From contig NZ_QWLB01000019.1 in assembly GCF_003574355.1 (NCBI RefSeq), positions 1-64,000 on the forward strand: a stretch of DNA of 64,000 nt, in the 5' to 3' direction. Of the stretch, positions 17,647-25,132 are shown in pieces. The DNA is from Meiothermus granaticius NBRC 107808. Lineage in GTDB: Bacteria > Deinococcota > Deinococci > Deinococcales > Thermaceae. Numbering within the stretch: position 1 is the first letter of the stretch; each line of letters starts with the position of its first letter. The notes under the pieces were generated by a model. It was not told the origin of the DNA. It made no database searches and was given only the letters and a program-made list of their open reading frames with translations. A program made the translations under genes and the position numbers.

Positions 17647-17727
17647 AGGTGCTCTCATAGTCTAGCCCTGAAGGGCCAGAGCGAACCGTAAGCAGGCCCT
17701 AAGGCCTAAGCCTCTGGCTGCGCAGGG

Positions 17728-18111
17728 TTACTGTGATTCGACCCATTGGCGGTATGCCGCCGCGCTCATCAACCCATCCAGCTCCCCGGTTTGGCTAGGG
17801 CGGATCTTGAACATCCACCCCTCGCCAAAGGGGGACTGGTTGAGCAGCTCGGGCTTGTCCGCCAGGGCCGCGTTGGTCTCCACAATTTCGCCGCTCACCG
17901 GGGCGTAGATGTCCGAAGCGGTCTTGACCGACTCCACCACCGCAATGGCCTCACCTGCGCTCACGGTTTTCCCCAGGCTGGGCAGCTCCACAAACACCAC
18001 ATCCCCGAGCTGCTCCTGGGCATAATCGGTGATCCCTACCACAACCTTATCGCCGTCCTGGCGAGCCCACTCATGCGACTGGCTATACTTGAGGGTTTCG
18101 GGATAGTCCAT
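17728..18111 (-). CDS. gcvH: Glycine cleavage system H protein (lipoyl carrier)
   Basis: A 127-residue lipoyl-domain protein shuttling the aminomethyl group between P, T and L proteins. The lipoylated lysine is Lys63 in [19 protein letters not shown]. Length is typical. It starts 11 bases after the gcvT stop and lies inside the gcvT-H-PA-PB operon. No dihydrolipoamide dehydrogenase (L protein) gene is present here. Confidence 0.96.
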   Translation of the reverse strand: MDYPETLKYSQSHEWARQDGDKVVVGITDYAQEQLGDVVFVELPSLGKTVSAGEAIAVVESVKTASDIYAPVSGEIVETNAALADKPELLNQSPFGEGWMFKIRPSQTGELDGLMSAAAYRQWVESQ

Positions 18112-18122
18112 ACCCCTCCAGT

Positions 18123-19175
18123 TTAGTGGACAAACGGGGTTTCTACGACCACCGCCGGTATGTTTTTACCCCGAATCTCGACCTCGAGGCCGGTCCCCGG
18201 CTCGGCCCACTCCGCGTTCACATAGGCCATCCCAATACCTACTTTGAGCACCGGGGAATGGGTCCCCGAAGTCACCTGACCCACCCTCGCCCCCTCCTTA
18301 TGCACCCCGTAGCCTTCCCGGGGAATCCCCCCCTCCAAGCGCAACCCCACCAGCTTCTGCAGGCAGGGGCGGCCCATCATGGCCGCTTTGCCATAGAAGG
18401 TCTTGTAGGCCTTCACCACCCAGGCCAGCGGGGTACACAGCGGGCTGGTCTCGTCGGTAAGCTCATGGCCATACAGCGGGAACCCCGCCTCGAGCCGCAG
18501 GGTATCCCGGGCCCCCAGGCCACAGGGAACCACCCCCGCATCCAACAGCGCTTTCCACACCCCGCCCACCTCGTCGGGGGCCAAAAACACCTCATAGCCA
18601 TCCTCGCCGGTATAGCCGGTTCGAGCCAACCGGGCCCACCTCCCCGCGAGTTTGGCCATGAAGGTGTCGTTCTTTTTTCGGCTGAGCAAATCCACCTCGC
18701 TGAGGGATTGCAGGATCTGTGCGGCTCGAGGCCCCTGCACCGCCAGCAGGGCAAAGGACTCTGAGGCGTTCTCGAGCCCCACCTCAAACCCAGCGGTAAG
18801 CCCATGCAGGTGAGCCCAGTCCTTCTCGATGTTGGCGGCATTGACCACCATCAGGTACTCAGCCTCACCGGTGCGGTACACATAGATGTCATCCACCAGC
18901 CCACCCTGGGCATTGGGCAGCATCGAGTACTGGGCCCGGCCCACCTTGAGCTTGGCCACATCGTTGAGGGTCACATGCTGCAGGAATTCCAACGCCTGGG
19001 GCCCCCGAATCCAGAACTCCCCCATGTGGCTGACATCGAATACCCCCGCCCCCTGCCGTACCGCCAGATGCTCGGCGGTAATCGAGGTGTACTGGATGGG
19101 CATCTCGAATCCAGCAAAGGGCACCATCTTCGCACCCAAGGCCAGGTGCTGTTCGTAAAGCGGTGTGGTTTTCAT
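18123..19175 (-). CDS. gcvT: Glycine cleavage system T protein (aminomethyltransferase)
   Basis: A 350-residue enzyme that moves the methylene group from H protein to tetrahydrofolate and releases ammonia. It has the family start [25 protein letters not shown], the substrate-site [10 protein letters not shown] and the conserved [15 protein letters not shown] choose ATG at 19173-19175 (homologues start with this MKxTPLY motif) over an ATG four codons upstream, which overlaps the -10 box. No glycine riboswitch is visible upstream; the promoter sits almost on the start codon. Confidence 0.94.
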   Translation of the reverse strand: MKTTPLYEQHLALGAKMVPFAGFEMPIQYTSITAEHLAVRQGAGVFDVSHMGEFWIRGPQALEFLQHVTLNDVAKLKVGRAQYSMLPNAQGGLVDDIYVYRTGEAEYLMVVNAANIEKDWAHLHGLTAGFEVGLENASESFALLAVQGPRAAQILQSLSEVDLLSRKKNDTFMAKLAGRWARLARTGYTGEDGYEVFLAPDEVGGVWKALLDAGVVPCGLGARDTLRLEAGFPLYGHELTDETSPLCTPLAWVVKAYKTFYGKAAMMGRPCLQKLVGLRLEGGIPREGYGVHKEGARVGQVTSGTHSPVLKVGIGMAYVNAEWAEPGTGLEVEIRGKNIPAVVVETPFVH

Positions 19176-19185
19176 CTCAGCGTCC

Positions 19186-19191
19186 ATATTA
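19186..19191 (-). promoter_or_regulatory. -10 box TAATAT upstream of gcvT
   Basis: On the minus strand TAATAT lies 10 bases before the gcvT ATG at 19175, leaving little or no leader. This leaves no room for a riboswitch in the gcv mRNA. Confidence 0.45.
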
Positions 19192-19230
19192 CCGAAGGAA
19201 GGGGAGCTGCCACCCAGCCCTCCGCCCCCA

Positions 19231-19260
19231 GCAATAAAAACACATCCCAGAGGGATGCGT
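19231..19260 (-). terminator. Intrinsic terminator of mglBA
   Basis: Twenty-one bases past the mglA stop the minus strand forms a 9-bp stem (19252-19260 with 19240-19248, one G-U pair) with a 3-base loop, followed by a run of T. It separates mglBA from the gcv operon. Confidence 0.75.
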
Positions 19261-19280
19261 TTAGAGCAGCAAAAGCAGGT

Positions 19281-19871
19281 TTAGGTTGCCGCCACGACCC
19301 TCGAGAGCACCCCTCGGCTCACCGCCTTGAGGGTCTCAAACACCCCCATTCCATTGGTGGCGATCGCCTCATGCATCGCATAGCGCCCTTCGGGATCAAT
19401 TACCGCCTGGATCATCTCGACCGGGAGGGCATCTTCGACATCCCGCTTGTTGGCCTGCAGCACCAGGGGAATCTCCTCCGCCTTGATGCCATACTCACTC
19501 AGGTTCTCCCGCAGGTTGCGCATGCTCTCAGCGTTGGCCCGCAGGCGGTTGGGGGCGCTATCGGCCACAAACACCACCCCGTCCACCCCGCGCAGGATCA
19601 GCTTGCGGCTGGCGTTGTAAAACACCTGCCCCGGCACGGTGTAGAGGTGAAAGCGGGTCTTGAAACCTTTGACCTCCCCCAGGTCTACCGGCAGGAAATC
19701 GAAGAATAGTGTGCGCTCATCCTCCGTCGCCAAAGAGACCATCTCCCCTTTTCGGTCTTGGGGCACCTGCTGGAAAACCCATTTGAGGTTGGTGGTCTTG
19801 CCGGACATCCCTGGGCCGTAGTAGACGATCTTGAAGTTGATTTCCCGTGCGGCGAAGTTGATCGTGCTCAT
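19281..19871 (-). CDS. mglA: MglA-type small GTPase, polarity switch for twitching motility
   Basis: A 196-residue Ras-like GTPase that cycles between poles and controls type IV pilus-driven movement. P-loop GPGMSGKTT (19-27), [18 protein letters not shown] (switch II) and LQANKRD (base recognition) are all present. The sequence closely follows Thermus thermophilus MglA as I remember it. I choose the ATG at 19869-19871 ([14 protein letters not shown]); the frame extends 11 codons further up into the mglB junction. It lies 13 bases after mglB. A hairpin terminator follows. Confidence 0.95.
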   Translation of the reverse strand: MSTINFAAREINFKIVYYGPGMSGKTTNLKWVFQQVPQDRKGEMVSLATEDERTLFFDFLPVDLGEVKGFKTRFHLYTVPGQVFYNASRKLILRGVDGVVFVADSAPNRLRANAESMRNLRENLSEYGIKAEEIPLVLQANKRDVEDALPVEMIQAVIDPEGRYAMHEAIATNGMGVFETLKAVSRGVLSRVVAAT

Positions 19872-19884
19872 CGTATTCCCTAGT

Positions 19885-20376
19885 TCAGTTCCCGAACAGC
19901 TCATCCAAAAGGGCGCTGGCCCCGTCGCGGTACTCGGTATCTATGCCCATCTTGGCCGGGCTTATGGCCGCGTCTTTGGTGAGGCCCTCCAGAGCGGACA
20001 CCGCCCGTTTGCCGTAGAGCTTAATCCGCCCCACCGGAACCGAGCTGTCAAAAATCACCACCAACAAGGCCAGCTCCCCCACTTCCTCGGCGTACATCCC
20101 ATGGGTGGAACCCTGGTGCAGCAGCTCATTGAAGCGGGGCTCGCCCAGCATTTTGGCCAGGGCCTGAGTCGCCGCGGCATTACCCGCCACCAGCGTGGCC
20201 AGGGAGTCCAACGAGGGCGGTCTCGGGGCCCATAGGGCTTCTTTGTGAGCCAGCACAAAACCTTTGCGGTCCAGCAAAAGCGCGTAGCGCGCCCCGCTCT
20301 CCCGCAGCAACTCGTCCAGGACGGCCATAGACTTCTCATAAGCCGCCCCATACAGCGCAATCGCTGGCTCAACCAT
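19885..20376 (-). CDS. mglB: MglB, roadblock/LC7 GTPase-activating partner of MglA
   Basis: A 163-residue roadblock-fold protein. MglB dimers stimulate GTP hydrolysis by MglA and help place it at one pole. The roadblock core is visible at about 14-125 ([54 protein letters not shown]). It is transcribed with mglA from a promoter whose -10 box lies within the 17-bp gap to the divergent peptidase gene. Confidence 0.92.
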   Translation of the reverse strand: MVEPAIALYGAAYEKSMAVLDELLRESGARYALLLDRKGFVLAHKEALWAPRPPSLDSLATLVAGNAAATQALAKMLGEPRFNELLHQGSTHGMYAEEVGELALLVVIFDSSVPVGRIKLYGKRAVSALEGLTKDAAISPAKMGIDTEYRDGASALLDELFGN

Positions 20377-20393
20377 AGTAGGCTAAGTCTAGC
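20377..20393. promoter_or_regulatory. 17-bp bidirectional promoter, both sides leaderless
   Basis: Only 17 bases separate the mglB start codon (20376, minus) from the peptidase start codon (20394, plus). They hold TAGGCT (20379-20384) reading right and TAGACT (20386-20391) reading left, each nine bases before its start codon. Any -35 element must lie inside the opposite coding region. RNA polymerase bound on one side would cover the other start. Confidence 0.65.
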
Positions 20394-21731
20394 ATGCAAC
20401 CCTTACCCCCCCTTGTGACAAATTACGCTCGCGAAACCCTAGCCCGCTTGGTCGCCCTGCCCAGCGTCAGCGCCGAAGGCCGGGCCCTGGCCGAGACCGC
20501 CGATGCGGTGCGGGAGTTGCTCGAGGAGCTCGGCCTGCGGGTAGAGATCCACGCCACCCCTGGGGCCCCGGTGGTCTACGCCGAAGGCGGAGAGGGTGAA
20601 AAAACCCTGCTGTTCTACAACCATTACGACGTGCAGCCTGCGGATCCCCTGGAGCTATGGCACTCCGACCCCTTCACCCTAACCGAGCGCGAGGGCAGGC
20701 TATATGGGCGCGGAGCCAACGACGACAAGGGCGAGCTGGTCTCGAGGCTGGCCGCCCTAAAGTGGCTTCAAGAGGAGCACGGGCGCATCCCCTTGCGGGT
20801 GAAGTTTTGCCTCGAGGGGGAGGAGGAGATTGGAAGCCCCAACCTGGAGCATTACATTGAGGCGCATCAAGACCGGCTCAAAGCCGATGCGGTGATCTGG
20901 GAAGCCGGGGGGGTAGACGCGGCAGGCCGCCCCCAAATCTACTGCGGGCTGAAGGGGATCGTGGGCCTCGAGCTGTGGATCAAAACCGCGGCCTACGACC
21001 TGCACTCCTCCTATGGTGCGGTGGTGCAAAACCCCCTCTACCGCCTGTCCAAAGCCCTGGCCAGCCTGCGCGACGACGAGGGCAAGGTTTTGGTCAAGGG
21101 CTTCTATCAGCGAGTCCGGCCCTTGAGCCCACTCGAGGAGGAAACCCTGGCCCGCATCCCCGATGAGTCGCCCCAGCTAGCCCAGACCTTCGGAGTAGGG
21201 GGATTCTTGGCCGGGGTCAGCGGTCGGGCCTTTTACCAGAAGCTCCTGGCCGAGCCCTGCATCAACCTCAACGGGGTTCACGGGGGCTACGGCGGCCCCG
21301 GCTCCAAAACCGTGCTTCCCGCCGAGGCCTTTGCCAAGCTGGATGTCCGCCTGGTTCCTGATCAAGAGCCGCAAGAGATCATAGAGCTGATGCGGCAACA
21401 CCTCGAGACCCACGGCTTCAACGATATCGAGCTGGTGGTCTCGGAGTTCGGCGAGCTCCCGGCACGCAGCGACTTGGCCGCCCCCTGGGTTCAGCAAGCC
21501 ATCGCGGCCTGCCGCGAGGTCTACGGCCAAGAACCGGTGGTCTGGCCCAACTTCGCCGGATCAGGGCCGATGTACCCCTTTACCCACCTGCTCAAAGCGC
21601 CCGTGGTGGGGCTGGGGGTGGGGTATCCGGGCAGTAAAGTGCATAGCCCCGACGAGCATATCCGCCTTCAAGACTTCGAAGCGGGGATCGCTGTGGTCAA
21701 GCAGGCCATGGAGAAACTGGCCGGGTTGTGA
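20394..21731 (+). CDS. M20 family metallo-dipeptidase/amidohydrolase
   Basis: A 445-residue zinc peptidase of the M20 family (DapE/ArgE/CPG2/PepV fold), cytoplasmic by lack of a signal. Metal ligands are visible: His77 and Asp79 in NHYDVQPAD, Asp110/111 in GRGANDDKGE and Glu143/144 in LEGEEEIGS. GGYGGPGSKTVLPAEAFAKL in the lid/catalytic domain resembles carnosinase-like dipeptidases, so a general dipeptidase is likelier than DapE or ArgE. Substrate not certain. The start is fixed by the shared 17-bp promoter with mglB. Confidence 0.87.
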   Translation: MQPLPPLVTNYARETLARLVALPSVSAEGRALAETADAVRELLEELGLRVEIHATPGAPVVYAEGGEGEKTLLFYNHYDVQPADPLELWHSDPFTLTEREGRLYGRGANDDKGELVSRLAALKWLQEEHGRIPLRVKFCLEGEEEIGSPNLEHYIEAHQDRLKADAVIWEAGGVDAAGRPQIYCGLKGIVGLELWIKTAAYDLHSSYGAVVQNPLYRLSKALASLRDDEGKVLVKGFYQRVRPLSPLEEETLARIPDESPQLAQTFGVGGFLAGVSGRAFYQKLLAEPCINLNGVHGGYGGPGSKTVLPAEAFAKLDVRLVPDQEPQEIIELMRQHLETHGFNDIELVVSEFGELPARSDLAAPWVQQAIAACREVYGQEPVVWPNFAGSGPMYPFTHLLKAPVVGLGVGYPGSKVHSPDEHIRLQDFEAGIAVVKQAMEKLAGL

Positions 21732-21784
21732 GGTAGCCCATCCCGACTGTGCCCTCAGGCTCACCGCTCGAGCCGATCCCAGGC

Positions 21785-21790
21785 TAGGCT
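21785..21790 (+). promoter_or_regulatory. -10 box TAGGCT, leaderless start of the exported hydrolase
   Basis: TAGGCT ends six bases before ATG 21797. Confidence 0.5.
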
Positions 21791-21796
21791 GAACCC

Positions 21797-22699
21797 ATGC
21801 GTTGGGTATTTCTGGCCGTGCTTTGCAGCACAGCCTTTGCGCAAGCAGCACTCACCATTGACCAACTCTCCCAGCGTGCGTACGGTGCGGGCAATCTGAG
21901 CGTGGTGCAGACCATGGAGCGCACTCAAGACTTCACTCGCTACCTGGTGCGCTGGCCCTCCGACGGCGTCGTCCAGTATGGCTTTATGAACGTGCCTGTC
22001 GGGAAAGGGCCTTTCCCGGTAGTGCTGGTTCTACACGGCCATGTCAACCCGGCCACCTACCGCATCCTGACCTATACCACCCGCTACGCGGATGCCATTG
22101 CCCGTATGGGGTACGTGGTGCTCCACCCCAACTATTCCGGCCATCCCCCCTCTGGGGGCCGTCCCGAAGGGCTCTTTCGCGTCCAGTATGCCATTGATGT
22201 GCTGAACCTGGTGGCTCTGGTGCGCAAGCAGGCCGGGCAGGGGGTGCTGGCCCAGGCCGATGGAACCCGCATCGGGTTGTGGGGGCACAGCATGGGTGGA
22301 GGGATTGCTCAGCGGGTCGCGGTGGTGGATCCCAAGATCCGGGCGGTGGTGCTTTTGGGCTCGATGTCTGGGGACGAGCGGAAGAACGCCCGGCAAATCT
22401 ACTATGTCTTTTCCGCCCGCACTCGAGGCCTGCGTGAATTGAGGGCCCCTCAAGCGGAGATTGACGCGGTCTCCCCGATCAACTATCTGAGCCGCACCCA
22501 CGCTGCTTTTTCCATCCACCACGGCACCGCCGATGAACAAGTCCCCTATGCCTGGAGCGTGGAGCTCTGCCAGAAGCTCAAGGCCCTGGGAAAATCGGTG
22601 GAGTGCTTCAGCTATGCCGGTGGGCGGCACAACCTGCACGGGGCCTTGGATGCGGAATTCCTGTCCCGGGTGCGCGATTTTTTCCGCCGAACCCTTTGA
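21797..22699 (+). CDS. Exported alpha/beta hydrolase (prolyl oligopeptidase/dienelactone hydrolase-like)
   Basis: A 300-residue protein with a short signal peptide (about 1-18, ending AFAQA). The alpha/beta hydrolase fold shows the oxyanion HGHVNP segment (about 75-80), the nucleophile elbow LWGHSMGGG with Ser near 165, an acid in HHGTADEQVPY and the final histidine in GGRHNLHG. The substrate is probably an ester or peptide outside the cytoplasm. Its stop overlaps the hemW start by one base (TGATG), so the two are co-transcribed, although no functional link is apparent. Confidence 0.82.
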   Translation: MRWVFLAVLCSTAFAQAALTIDQLSQRAYGAGNLSVVQTMERTQDFTRYLVRWPSDGVVQYGFMNVPVGKGPFPVVLVLHGHVNPATYRILTYTTRYADAIARMGYVVLHPNYSGHPPSGGRPEGLFRVQYAIDVLNLVALVRKQAGQGVLAQADGTRIGLWGHSMGGGIAQRVAVVDPKIRAVVLLGSMSGDERKNARQIYYVFSARTRGLRELRAPQAEIDAVSPINYLSRTHAAFSIHHGTADEQVPYAWSVELCQKLKALGKSVECFSYAGGRHNLHGALDAEFLSRVRDFFRRTL

Positions 22700-23835
22700 T
22701 GAGCCCTCCGCACCGAGCACCAATGGGGAGCCTCGAGGGGCTTTATGTGCACGTACCGTTTTGTCCCACCCTCTGCCCCTACTGCGACTTTCAGGTGGTG
22801 CGGCGGTTTGGGGGGATCGTCGAGGCCTATCTGAAGCGCCTCGGCGAGGAGGCCAGGGAACTCCACGCTAGCCACCCAGAGCCGCTTCAAACGCTGTACT
22901 TGGGTGGGGGAACCCCCAGCTTTTTGCGCAGCGCCGAATTGGCTCGTCTCCGCGAAGCCTTGCCGTGGGGGTTGGAGGGGGCTGAGGTCACCCTGGAGGC
23001 CAACCCCGGCACCCTGAACCGGGAGCGGCTCGAGCTGCTCCGAGCCTTGGGGGTCAATCGCCTTTCAATTGGAGTGCAGAGCTTTCAAGACCCGGTGCTC
23101 AAAACCCTGGGCCGGGCCCACGGGCGCAAAGGCGCCCTGAAGGCGGTGGAGATGAGCCTGGAGACCGGTTTCCGCACCTCGCTAGACTTGATTCTGGGCC
23201 TGCCCGGACAGGAGCTCGAGGCCGACCTGCGCGAAGCCCGCGCCCTGGGCGTGGGGCATATTTCGGCCTACACCCTGCAAATAGAGCCCGGCACGCCCTT
23301 CGAGCTGGCCAATCTGCACACCGATGAGGAGCAGGAAGCCCTGGCTTTTGAAAGGGCCGAGGAAATTCTAGGGGAGGCGGGGTTGGTCCGCTACGAGGTC
23401 TCGAATTTCGCCCGACCAGGGCAGGAAAGCCGGCATAATCGCCTCTACTGGCAGACCCGGTTTTGGGGGGCCCTGGGCCCAGGAGCCGCCGGGCACTACC
23501 GGGCCGGTCAGGGGGTGTACTCGAGGCGAACCACCAACCCCCCGCTCCCGCGCTGGCTGGGTGGGGAAGCGCCTCTGGTAGAGGAAATCGGTCCGCTCGA
23601 GCACGCCCGAGAAGCCCTGATGCTGGGCCTGCGGCTGCGGGAAGGGGTGGATGTCCAGGCGATCGAGCGCCGGACCGGGCTCGAGCTGTGGGAAGCCTTG
23701 TCCCCTCGCATGGAGAAGCTAGTGGCCCAGGGAGCGCTCCGGGCAGAGGGCCAACGACTCTCTGTGCCCAATCTGAACCTTGTCCACGGAGCGGTGCTCG
23801 AGCTGTGGGAAGGGCTCGAGGCCTCCCCCCTATAG
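22699..23835 (+). CDS. hemW: Radical SAM protein HemW (HemN-like, heme chaperone)
   Basis: A 378-residue radical SAM protein. The iron-sulfur cluster motif FCPTLCPYCDF gives C22-x3-C26-x2-C29. The fourth Cys of true HemN (C-x-C) is absent, the usual mark of HemW, which binds and transfers heme rather than decarboxylating coproporphyrinogen. YLGGGTPS, ANPGTLNRERL, RLSIGVQSF and ISAYTLQIEPGTPF are family segments. The ATG at 22699 overlaps the previous stop; an ATG eight codons later is possible. The longest frame, from 22603, runs through the previous gene and is unlikely. Ends overlap the MFS gene by 6 bp. Confidence 0.9.
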   Translation: MSPPHRAPMGSLEGLYVHVPFCPTLCPYCDFQVVRRFGGIVEAYLKRLGEEARELHASHPEPLQTLYLGGGTPSFLRSAELARLREALPWGLEGAEVTLEANPGTLNRERLELLRALGVNRLSIGVQSFQDPVLKTLGRAHGRKGALKAVEMSLETGFRTSLDLILGLPGQELEADLREARALGVGHISAYTLQIEPGTPFELANLHTDEEQEALAFERAEEILGEAGLVRYEVSNFARPGQESRHNRLYWQTRFWGALGPGAAGHYRAGQGVYSRRTTNPPLPRWLGGEAPLVEEIGPLEHAREALMLGLRLREGVDVQAIERRTGLELWEALSPRMEKLVAQGALRAEGQRLSVPNLNLVHGAVLELWEGLEASPL

Positions 23836-25113
23836 GGCTTCCAGCTCCGCTCGCCGATCGGCCTCGGGCCAATGGGACTCCAGCAGATTCAAGCCGCGCA
23901 GAATGGGAGCCGCGTTGGCTACCAAGGCCACCACCCCCAGCGTGACCAGCCCTCCGGCCCACACCGCCCGACGCACCCCTAAAAGGCTGGCAGCCATGCC
24001 GCTTTCAAAGGCCCCGATCTCGTTGGAGGCCCCAATAAAGATCGAGCTCACGGCGGCGATGCGCCCACGCATCGCATCCGGAGAGCGCAACCGCAGGATC
24101 AAGCGGCGCACCACCATGCTCACCCCATCAAACCCCCCGGAGAGGGCCAGCATGGCCAGGGAAAGGATAAAGCTCTGCGAGAATCCAAAAACGATAATGC
24201 TCACCCCAAACCCGGCCACACTCGCCAGCAGCCAACGGCCCGCGTGCCGAAGCGGCGGATATCGGGCAGCAATCAGCATGGCCACCAGTGCACCCACGCT
24301 GGGAGCAGCCGCCATCAAACCCAAGCCCTGCGGTCCAACCTTGAGCAAGTCATTGGCAAAAGCAGGCAGCAAGGCAATGGCTCCCCCAAAAAGCACTGCG
24401 AACAAGTCCAAGGCCATCGAGGCCCACAACACCTGTTGACCAAACACATAGCGATACCCAGCCCTGATGCTCTGCCAAACCGATTCCCCCTGGGCTTGAG
24501 GCAGCGGAGGAGCTTTAGGTCGGATCATTCCCACGCTCACGGTTGCAATTGCGTAGAAAACCGCCGCAATCCCAAAGGCTCCTCTAGCCCCAAGCGTGCC
24601 GTAGAGCAGGCCCCCCAAGGCCGGGCCAAGAATTGCACAAGCTTGCCCGGCGCTCGAGAAGTACGTGGAGGCTCGGGCCAGCTGGACCCGCGGCACCACC
24701 ATGGCTTCCAAAGCCCCTGAGGCCGGGTCCGCGAAGCCTCGAGCCAAGCCGGTGACAAACACCACCACATACACCGCAACCAGGGCCAGCCCCGTGCTCG
24801 AGGAGAGCCCAGCCAACCCCAGCGCGCCCAGCAAAGCGATCCCCCGCGTCGCCAGCAAAATCCCCCGCCGATCAAAGCGATCCGCAAGATGGCCGCCCAG
24901 GAGGGCGAAGGAAAGAGCCGGAATCGCCTCGACCAACCCCAGGATGCCTAGGGAGAGCGGGTTATGGGTACGTTCATATACCCGGTAGCCAATCACCACC
25001 GCCAGCATGGCCCCTGCCAGGGTACTCGCCGCACTGGACAGGAGCATCAGGCGAAACTCGGGGTTGCTCAGCACTGAAGCTGCATTGTCCCGAAGGGAAG
25101 AATCGCTGCTCAA
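23830..25113 (-). CDS. MFS transporter, EntS-like exporter family
   Basis: A 427-residue membrane protein with about 12 hydrophobic segments and the MFS loop motif GGHLADRFDRRGILL (about 73-87). The overall pattern, including an N-terminal FRLMLLSSAASTLAGAM, resembles the MFS_3/EntS group of siderophore or drug exporters. The cargo cannot be read. The start appears to be TTG at 25111-25113 after GAGAGAG. It follows mfd by 19 bases and probably shares its transcript. Confidence 0.83.
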   Translation of the reverse strand: MSSDSSLRDNAASVLSNPEFRLMLLSSAASTLAGAMLAVVIGYRVYERTHNPLSLGILGLVEAIPALSFALLGGHLADRFDRRGILLATRGIALLGALGLAGLSSSTGLALVAVYVVVFVTGLARGFADPASGALEAMVVPRVQLARASTYFSSAGQACAILGPALGGLLYGTLGARGAFGIAAVFYAIATVSVGMIRPKAPPLPQAQGESVWQSIRAGYRYVFGQQVLWASMALDLFAVLFGGAIALLPAFANDLLKVGPQGLGLMAAAPSVGALVAMLIAARYPPLRHAGRWLLASVAGFGVSIIVFGFSQSFILSLAMLALSGGFDGVSMVVRRLILRLRSPDAMRGRIAAVSSIFIGASNEIGAFESGMAASLLGVRRAVWAGGLVTLGVVALVANAAPILRGLNLLESHWPEADRRAELEAL

Positions 25114-25132
25114 GGTCTCTCTCGCAGGAGGT

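Noticed and set aside
19176-19280. A glycine riboswitch ahead of gcvT
   Set aside because: The space between the mglA terminator and gcvT is under 60 bases, lacks the paired glycine-aptamer cores, and a -10 box sits 10 bases from the start codon.
23099-23962. 287-codon antisense frame across hemW and the MFS gene
   Set aside because: Arg/Gly/Pro/Ser-rich shadow translation that crosses a convergent junction between two well-supported genes.
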